A DNA stretch of 17,644 nt from an uncultured bacterium (GTDB lineage Bacteria > Patescibacteriota > Minisyncoccia > Phycocordibacterales > UBA1006), in the NCBI GenBank assembly GCA_903920485.1, contig CAIXMG010000104.1, positions 1 to 17,644 of the forward strand, in the 5' to 3' direction. This document shows, piece by piece, positions 13,466 to 17,644 of this stretch. Made by a program: the position numbers and the translations under genes. A model generated the notes under the pieces. It ran no database searches. It had not been told where the DNA came from and saw nothing but the letters and a program-made list of their open reading frames with translations. Position 1 is the stretch's first letter, and each line of letters opens with the position of its first letter.

Positions 13466-13514
13466 CTCCCCCTTTCCAAGGGGGAGTGGCCGAGGCTCTG
13501 CGAGGCCGAGGGGG
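13466..13514. repeat. GC-rich palindromic element just before rpsN
   Basis: A perfect 9-bp hairpin CTCCCCCTT-TCC-AAGGGGGAG (13466-13486) is followed by two direct copies of GGCCGAGG (13488-13495 and 13504-13511) and a final GGGGG (13510-13514). The CCCCC at 13468-13472 can pair either with the proximal or the distal G-run, enclosing GGCC:GGCC in the second case. The general design (CCCCCTT...AAGGGGG...GGGGG) resembles widespread intergenic palindromic repeats. Confidence 0.6.
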
Positions 13515-13527
13515 TACTTACTTACAC

Positions 13528-13797
13528 ATGGCTAAAACCTCAGTGCTGGCGCGCAACGAAAAGCGACGCAAGCTCATCGAGAAGTACGCTACCAAGCGTG
13601 CCGCTCTCAAGGCAGCGGGTGACATGGAAGGGCTTCAGAAGCTTCCCAAGAACTCGTCGCCGTCACGTTATAAGAATCGATGCGCCATCACCGGCCGATC
13701 GAATGGATATTTGCGAGCATTCGGCCTTTCCCGAATCAAGTTCCGAGAACTTGCCAACGAAGGAAAGATCCCGGGAGTGCGCAAGTCGTCCTGGTAG
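13528..13797 (+). CDS. rpsN: 30S ribosomal protein uS14
   Basis: 89 residues from ATG 13528 (MAKTSVLARNEKRRKL). The frame is open upstream to 13369, but that sequence is leader structure, and this ATG gives the standard MAK start. It has the family ending NRCAITGRSNGYLRAFGLSRIKFRELANEGKIPGVRKSSW-type. Only one cysteine is present, so this is the longer zinc-free form, not the ~61-residue four-cysteine form. It binds the 3' domain of 16S rRNA in the small-subunit head. First gene of the operon: rplE (uL5), which normally precedes it, is not adjacent. No SD; TTACTTACAC lies before the ATG. Confidence 0.97.
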   Translation: MAKTSVLARNEKRRKLIEKYATKRAALKAAGDMEGLQKLPKNSSPSRYKNRCAITGRSNGYLRAFGLSRIKFRELANEGKIPGVRKSSW

Positions 13798-13819
13798 TCT
13801 CCTAACCTCACTTACTATT

Positions 13820-14206
13820 ATGGATAAAACAGCAAACATGCTGATTTCGCTCAAAAACGGCGGAAATGCGGGGAAGGAGACCATCATGGTTCCGTTCACG
13901 AAGTTCACCGGCGAAATCGCAAAGACCCTTTTCAATGCTGGCTATCTCGCGTCTTACGCGAAGAAGTCACGCGTGAAGGGCGACGTCCTCGAGCTCGGCG
14001 TTCTCTACGTAGACACCAAGCCCCGAATCACGGACGTGAAGCGAGTCTCAAAGTCGTCACGACGCGTCTACGTGGGCGTGCACGATGTCAAATCAGTTAA
14101 ACACGGTCGAGGACTTTTGGTGCTTTCAACGCCAAAGGGAATTCTAACAGGGGACGAAGCGCGCAAGGAACACGTTGGTGGCGAAGCGCTCTTCGAAATC
14201 TGGTAA
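13820..14206 (+). CDS. rpsH: 30S ribosomal protein uS8
   Basis: 128 residues from ATG 13820 (MDKTANMLISLKNGG), the usual N-terminal helix with the T-x-x-M-L pattern, and the standard C-terminal block STPKGILTGDEARKEHVGGEALFEIW, which ends in the family's typical xGGEhLxxhW. It binds the central domain of 16S rRNA and in other bacteria represses its own operon by binding mRNA. Here the 22-nt gap after rpsN has no SD sequence. The frame is open upstream to 13400 but overlaps rpsN, so the ATG is firm. Confidence 0.97.
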   Translation: MDKTANMLISLKNGGNAGKETIMVPFTKFTGEIAKTLFNAGYLASYAKKSRVKGDVLELGVLYVDTKPRITDVKRVSKSSRRVYVGVHDVKSVKHGRGLLVLSTPKGILTGDEARKEHVGGEALFEIW

Positions 14207-14210
14207 ATCT

Positions 14211-14744
14211 ATGTCACGACTTGCAAAAACACCTATCGAAATTTTGGCAGGCGTTACGGTCACCGTTTCCGGTGACACCGTAACGATCAAGGGACCCAAG
14301 GGAGAACTCGTAAAGACGTTCCGCCCGGAAGTCACCGCCGAGATCATCGACAACACCATCGTCCTCACGAAAAAGGGTGACAACGTCTTCGTCCGAAGCC
14401 TCTGGGGAACCGTCGGTTCCCACGTGCGCAACATGATGGAAGGCGTCACCAAGGGATTCGAGCGAAAGCTCATCCTCGAAGGAGTGGGATACAAGTCAGC
14501 CGTCGCGGGAGATTCTCTCGACTTGGCTCTCGGATTCTCACATCCCGTAAAGGTTCCCGTGCCAGCAGGCCTCACGGTCACGGCTGACAAGAACCTCATT
14601 ACCATTACCGGAATTGACAAGGAATCGGTCGGTCAGTTCGCAGCTTACGTTCGATCACTCAAGAAGCCTGAACCGTACAAGGGGAAAGGGTTCCGTTACG
14701 ATGACGAGGTGATTCGACGAAAGCAGGGTAAGAAATCTGCATAA
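14211..14744 (+). CDS. rplF: 50S ribosomal protein uL6
   Basis: 177 residues from ATG 14211 (MSRLAKTPIEILAGVTVTVSGDTVTIKGPKG), the usual start of uL6. An in-frame ATG at 14175 overlaps rpsH and is rejected. Two repeats of the L6 fold are visible, and the signature KKPEPYKGKGFRYDDEVIRRKQGKKSA closes the protein. It binds 23S rRNA near the factor-binding site. The gap from rpsH is four bases (ATCT), with no SD. Confidence 0.97.
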   Translation: MSRLAKTPIEILAGVTVTVSGDTVTIKGPKGELVKTFRPEVTAEIIDNTIVLTKKGDNVFVRSLWGTVGSHVRNMMEGVTKGFERKLILEGVGYKSAVAGDSLDLALGFSHPVKVPVPAGLTVTADKNLITITGIDKESVGQFAAYVRSLKKPEPYKGKGFRYDDEVIRRKQGKKSA

Positions 14745-14750
14745 TTTAGT

Positions 14751-15107
14751 ATGAAACACTCAAACATTTCAAAGCGGGCACGACGACACAAGCGAATCCG
14801 CGCCCGAGTTTCGGGAACGGCAGAGCGACCTCGACTTGCCGTCTTCAAGTCAAACAAGTTCATGTACGCGCAGCTGATCGACGATACCGCAGGCAAGACG
14901 CTTGCGTCGGCATCGGACATCAAGAACGCCCAGGGAACTGAAAAGCGAACCAAGACCGAGCGAGCAATCGCGATCGGAACCGAACTCGCCGACAAGGCGA
15001 AGAAAGGAAACATTACCAGCGTGGTCTTTGATCGAGGTGGATTCCGATTCACCGGTCGCGTCAAGGCACTGGCCGACAGCGCTCGCGCTGCGGGACTGGT
15101 CTTCTAA
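14751..15107 (+). CDS. rplR: 50S ribosomal protein uL18
   Basis: 118 residues of typical length, basic N-terminus (SKRARRHKRIRARVSG), then ERPRLAVFKSNKFMYAQLID and the C-terminal VVFDRGGFRFTGRVKALADSARAAGLVF block. It binds 5S rRNA with uL5. Of 14 arginines, ten use CGA, three CGC and one CGG, unusual for a highly expressed gene. Gap from rplF is six bases (TTTAGT). Confidence 0.97.
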   Translation: MKHSNISKRARRHKRIRARVSGTAERPRLAVFKSNKFMYAQLIDDTAGKTLASASDIKNAQGTEKRTKTERAIAIGTELADKAKKGNITSVVFDRGGFRFTGRVKALADSARAAGLVF

Positions 15108-15112
15108 ATCTT

Positions 15113-15769
15113 ATGGAATCAACAACACCAGCACAAACGAATACGGCTCCCGCTGCAACCGCAGTCGCTGAACCACGAAAGTTCGTACCTCGACAGGGCG
15201 GCTTCACTCCCCGAACGGGAGGTGCTTCACGACCCGGAGGACGACCAGGATCAGGACGGCCTGACCGACGGGGTCCGCGACCGGAACGCGCAAAGCCGGA
15301 ATTCGAGCAGAAGATGCTCTCGATCCGACGCGTAACCCGAGTGGTTTCCGGAGGACGGCGCTTCTCGTTCTCAGTGGTACTTGCCATCGGCGACAAGAAG
15401 GGGTCCATGGGGCTTGGCATCGGCAAGGCCGGTGACACGACCCTTGCGATCAACAAGGCGTTCAACGACGCGAAGAAGAACATGATCAAGCTCCGCCTCA
15501 ACAAGCGCGGAACGATCGATCACGACACCAAGGCCAAGTTCAAGTCGGCACGAGTCATGCTCATGCCCAACAGCGGACGAGGAGTGGTGGTCGGATCGGC
15601 CATGCGCGTCATGGTGGAACTTGCCGGCGTCACGGACATCACGGGACGAGTCATTTCAGGGTCGAAGGACAAGCTTAACATTGCACAGGCGACCATGAAG
15701 GCGCTGTCCATCTTCGCATTGCCGAAGAAGGGACGAGCAGCTGAACCGGCAAAGCCTGTCACTGAATAA
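15113..15769 (+). CDS. rpsE: 30S ribosomal protein uS5 with long disordered N-terminus
   Basis: 218 residues. The conserved core begins near residue 64: EQKMLSIRRVTRVVSGGRRF, then GLGIGKAGDTTLAINKAFNDAKKNM, GTIDHDTKAKFKSARVMLMP and VVVGSAMRVMVELAGVTDITG. Before it lies a ~60-residue Ala/Pro/Thr then Arg/Gly/Pro-rich stretch (RPGGRPGSGRPDRRGPRPER), absent from standard ~165-residue uS5. uS5 lines the mRNA entry region and contributes to decoding fidelity. An Arg/Gly tail there could contact mRNA, which would be of interest in a genome without SD sequences (inference). A short charged C-terminal tail is also present. Next gene is rplO: uL30, normally between them, is missing, as known for CPR. 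Confidence 0.96.
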   Translation: MESTTPAQTNTAPAATAVAEPRKFVPRQGGFTPRTGGASRPGGRPGSGRPDRRGPRPERAKPEFEQKMLSIRRVTRVVSGGRRFSFSVVLAIGDKKGSMGLGIGKAGDTTLAINKAFNDAKKNMIKLRLNKRGTIDHDTKAKFKSARVMLMPNSGRGVVVGSAMRVMVELAGVTDITGRVISGSKDKLNIAQATMKALSIFALPKKGRAAEPAKPVTE

Positions 15770-15773
15770 TTCT

Positions 15774-16220
15774 ATGCAGATGAATACATTGGCCCGAAAG
15801 ACCCCCAATACGAAGCACATCCAGGTGGGACGAGGAGGCAAGCGCGGAAAGACCGCAGGACGAGGAACCAAGGGACAGAATGCCCGAGGAAACACCCGCA
15901 AGCGACCGGAACTTCGAGACATCATCAAGAAGATCCCGAAGCGACGAGGGTACGGAAAGAACCGCGCGAAGAGCGCCTACGCGAAGCCCGAGGTTTACGC
16001 GGTAAACCTCAAGGTCCTCGAAAGCGTGTTCGACAACGGCGCGACCGTGTCGCCCGTAACGCTCCTTGAGAAGGGAGTCCTCAAGTCAAACCGACTTCCC
16101 AAGGCGGGAGTGAAGGTCTTGGCGACGGGGGAACTCACCAAGAAGCTCCACGTGTCCGGCTGCACCATCTCGGCTTCCGCGAAGGCGAAGATCGAGGCTG
16201 CGGGCGGATCGGTGGAATAG
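15774..16220 (+). CDS. rplO: 50S ribosomal protein uL15
   Basis: 148 residues. Start is ATG 15774 four bases after the rpsE stop; a second ATG at 15780 (MNTLARKTPNTKH) is equally compatible with the family. The N-terminal Gly/Arg-rich loop HIQVGRGGKRGKTAGRGTKGQNARG is diagnostic, followed by the globular domain with VLATGELTKKLHVSGCTISASAKAKIEAAGGSVE. It threads into 23S rRNA during large-subunit assembly. Its stop (TAG 16218-16220) abuts the secY promoter. Confidence 0.96.
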   Translation: MQMNTLARKTPNTKHIQVGRGGKRGKTAGRGTKGQNARGNTRKRPELRDIIKKIPKRRGYGKNRAKSAYAKPEVYAVNLKVLESVFDNGATVSPVTLLEKGVLKSNRLPKAGVKVLATGELTKKLHVSGCTISASAKAKIEAAGGSVE

Positions 16221-16229
16221 TGATACAAT
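16221..16229 (+). promoter_or_regulatory. Internal leaderless promoter of secY
   Basis: TGA-TACAAT (16221-16229), an extended -10 identical in sequence to that of the disulfide operon, 6 nt before the secY ATG and immediately after the rplO stop. No clear -35. It would let secY be transcribed independently of the ribosomal genes. Confidence 0.65.
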
Positions 16230-16235
16230 ACCTCT

Positions 16236-17513
16236 ATGTTCCAATCATTTCTTAAAAAGCTGAAGATCATCTTCACGGATAAACAGTTGGTAAAGCGGAT
16301 CCTGTTCGTGCTCGGAATCCTCGTGATCTTCCGACTGCTGACGGCCATCCCGGTTCCCGGGGTGAACGTCGCGCAATTGGCGCAGTTCCTGAAAAACAAC
16401 CAGCTGCTCGGATTCCTCAACATCTTCTCGGGTGGCGGGCTTACGAGCCTGTCGATCGTGCTGCTGGGTGTCGGACCGTTCATTACGGCCTCGATCATCA
16501 TGCAGCTGCTGACCCTGATGTTCCCGAAGCTCAAGGAGCTCTACCACGAGTCGGGGGAAATGGGACGACGGACGTTCAACCAGTACTCACGGTACCTTAC
16601 CGTGCTGCTGGCGCTCGTGCAGGGTGTCGCGCTTCTCGCGGTCCTTTCCGGCAAGGGAATCATCCCGTCGCTTCCGTCGCTTCAGGCGTTCATCAACATC
16701 GCCATCGTGGTGGGAGGATCCTTCCTCATGATGTGGCTGGGCGAGATGATCTCGGAATTCGGCATCGGACAGGGAGTCTCGATCATCATCTTCGCCGGCA
16801 TCGTCGCGCGCATCCCGAACGACATCAACCAGGCCTTCTTCGCGTATGACCCGTCGCAGCTTCCGCTGTACATCGGGTTCGCGATCGTCGCGGTCCTGAT
16901 CGTCGCCGGAGTCGTGATGATCACGGAAGCGGAACGGTTGGTTCCGGTCACGTATGCGAAGCAGCAGGCGCGGCAGGGATACGTGACGTCGAGCACCTCG
17001 ACGCACATCCCGCTCCGCATGAACCAGGCGGGCGTGATGCCGATCATCTTCGCGCTGTCGATCCTCATGTTCCCTCGCCTGATCGCGACGGCCATGGCGG
17101 CATCGGCGCACGCAGGGGTGGCGGCAGTCGGGTCCGCAGTCGCCGGCTTCCTCGGAAACCAGCTGTACTACGGCATCCTCTACTTCATCCTGGTGTTCGT
17201 CTTCACCTACTTCTACACGGCGGTAACGTTCGATGCGGAAGCGATGGCGAACAACCTGCAGAAGGGCGGAGCGTTCATCCCGAACGTCCGACCCGGCGCG
17301 CCGACGGCGGAATACATCGGTACGATCATGACGCGCATCACGTTCTTCGGGGGACTCTTCCTCGCCGTGGTCGCGGTCATGCCGACGATCTTCCAGGCGA
17401 TCTCGGGCAACCAGAACCTCGCCATCGGAGGTACGGCGCTCCTGATCGTCGTCTCGGTAATTATTGACCTCGTCAAGAAATTGTCGGCACAGGCGAGCAT
17501 GTCAGAGTACTAA
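16236..17513 (+). CDS. secY: Protein translocase subunit SecY
   Basis: 425 residues, full length for the family, with ten predicted TM helices. Landmarks: RLLTAIPVPGVN in the first segment, GGLTSLSIVLLGVGPFITASIIMQLL (plug region and helix 2b), GQGVSIIIFAGIVARIP, the cytoplasmic loop RQGYVTSSTSTHIPLRMNQAGVMPIIFA, and FIPNVRPGAPTAEYI in the C5 region. It forms the protein-conducting channel with SecE (not in the window) and exports the signal-peptide proteins seen here, such as the deacetylase and the surface protein. It has its own leaderless promoter and is followed by hairpins and a terminator, so it appears to close the transcription unit. Confidence 0.98.
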   Translation: MFQSFLKKLKIIFTDKQLVKRILFVLGILVIFRLLTAIPVPGVNVAQLAQFLKNNQLLGFLNIFSGGGLTSLSIVLLGVGPFITASIIMQLLTLMFPKLKELYHESGEMGRRTFNQYSRYLTVLLALVQGVALLAVLSGKGIIPSLPSLQAFINIAIVVGGSFLMMWLGEMISEFGIGQGVSIIIFAGIVARIPNDINQAFFAYDPSQLPLYIGFAIVAVLIVAGVVMITEAERLVPVTYAKQQARQGYVTSSTSTHIPLRMNQAGVMPIIFALSILMFPRLIATAMAASAHAGVAAVGSAVAGFLGNQLYYGILYFILVFVFTYFYTAVTFDAEAMANNLQKGGAFIPNVRPGAPTAEYIGTIMTRITFFGGLFLAVVAVMPTIFQAISGNQNLAIGGTALLIVVSVIIDLVKKLSAQASMSEY

Positions 17514-17527
17514 GACAGTCCTCACCC

Positions 17528-17570
17528 GGTTTCCTGCGGAAACCACCCTCTCCGCTATCGTGGAGAGGGT
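17528..17570 (+). repeat. Two adjacent hairpins downstream of secY
   Basis: GGTTTCC-TGC-GGAAACC (17528-17544) and ACCCTCTCC-8 nt-GGAGAGGGT (17545-17570) are perfect stems that abut without spacer. Neither is followed by a T-run, so they are not terminators by themselves. They may stabilise the 3' end of the message or be a palindromic repeat copy. Confidence 0.6.
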
Positions 17571-17598
17571 CCGAACGCTCGATCCCTGTGTGAACGAT

Positions 17599-17623
17599 AA
17601 AATCCCCGAAAGGGGATTTTTTT
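17599..17623 (+). terminator. Terminator of the ribosomal/secY transcript
   Basis: AATCCCC-GAAA-GGGGATT (17601-17618) with flanking A's upstream and seven T's (17617-17623). GAAA tetraloop. A standard strong intrinsic terminator. Confidence 0.9.
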
Positions 17624-17644
17624 GAGATAAAGTTTTTCTAAAGA

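Larger units (their letters stand above)
13230..13527 (+). promoter_or_regulatory. Structured 5' leader of the rpsN operon
   Basis: About 300 nt without a credible gene. In order it holds: a hairpin at the predicted transcript start (GGCACCC near 13230 with GGGTGTGCC to about 13250); AAGCGG-TATGAA-CCGCTT (13295-13312) with four T; a long imperfect palindrome (13311-13382); possible long-range pairing of GGACC near 13406 with GGTCC at 13451; and a GC-rich palindromic element (13466-13514) ending 13 nt before the rpsN ATG. No SD precedes rpsN. The leader may carry autoregulation by a ribosomal protein, may be built from inserted repeats, or both. No known leader class was recognised. Confidence 0.5.

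Noticed and set aside
13369..13527. In-frame N-terminal extension of uS14
   Set aside because: The frame is open by chance across leader hairpins. The sequence is not uS14-like, and the ATG at 13528 gives the standard start.
1..17644. tRNA or rRNA genes
   Set aside because: No cloverleaf or T-loop consensus was found outside coding regions; GGTTCGAGTC at about 2502 is inside a coding sequence without a matching acceptor stem.
1..17644. UGA recoded as glycine, as in some CPR lineages
   Set aside because: Several genes end at TGA at the expected family length or in ATGA overlaps, and no TGA interrupts a conserved domain.

Overview
The window looks like a chromosomal segment of a Candidate Phyla Radiation (Patescibacteria) bacterium that uses the standard stop codons. 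This is inferred from several features. The spc-type ribosomal cluster runs uS14-uS8-uL6-uL18-uS5-uL15-SecY with no uL30 between uS5 and uL15. There are many small envelope proteins with N-terminal anchors. One membrane protein has the short helical N-terminal domain plus Pro-rich linker that I associate with this group. A lineage below CPR cannot be fixed from this piece. Shine-Dalgarno (SD) sequences are almost absent, and at least seven genes have a -10 box 6-8 nt from the start codon, so most transcription units look leaderless.

Layout. (1) 1-2581, +: the 3' end of a membrane-anchored protein, a ~550-aa polytopic GT-C-like membrane protein and a small polytopic protein, joined by ATGA overlaps. 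(2) 2622-3989, +: two single-gene leaderless units, a hypothetical hydrophilic protein and a PAP2/sphingomyelin-synthase-like membrane phosphatase, ending in a strong terminator. (3) 5839-4032, -: an OmpR-family response regulator, a soluble histidine kinase with no sensor domain, and a 93-aa unknown protein. (4) 5947-6714, +: an exported CE4 polysaccharide deacetylase, divergent from the response regulator. (5) 8767-6843, -: an extracytoplasmic disulfide-formation module with a membrane-anchored DsbA-like protein, an anchored thioredoxin-like protein and a BdbC/DsbB-type quinone oxidoreductase. The DsbA-like protein appears circularly permuted: its cis-Pro half precedes its CPFC half. (6) 8896-11565, +: an 889-aa secreted protein of tandem fibronectin-III-like domains with an unusual C-terminus. 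(7) 11662-12954, +: a four-TM protein with a UBA-like N-terminus, a Pro/Gln linker and a pilin-like Cys-containing C-terminal domain. (8) 12955-13527: 573 nt without a gene, holding two short promoter-plus-terminator units, the ribosomal promoter and a ~300-nt structured leader with palindromic elements. (9) 13528-17513, +: the ribosomal protein operon and secY, with a second promoter just before secY and hairpins plus a terminator after it.

Together this is an envelope-oriented neighbourhood (glycan and lipid enzymes, oxidative folding, surface protein, Sec export) beside a core translation operon. The most unusual items are the permuted DsbA, the pervasive leaderless and SD-less architecture, the CGA-dominated arginine codons in ribosomal genes, and the element-rich leader before rpsN.
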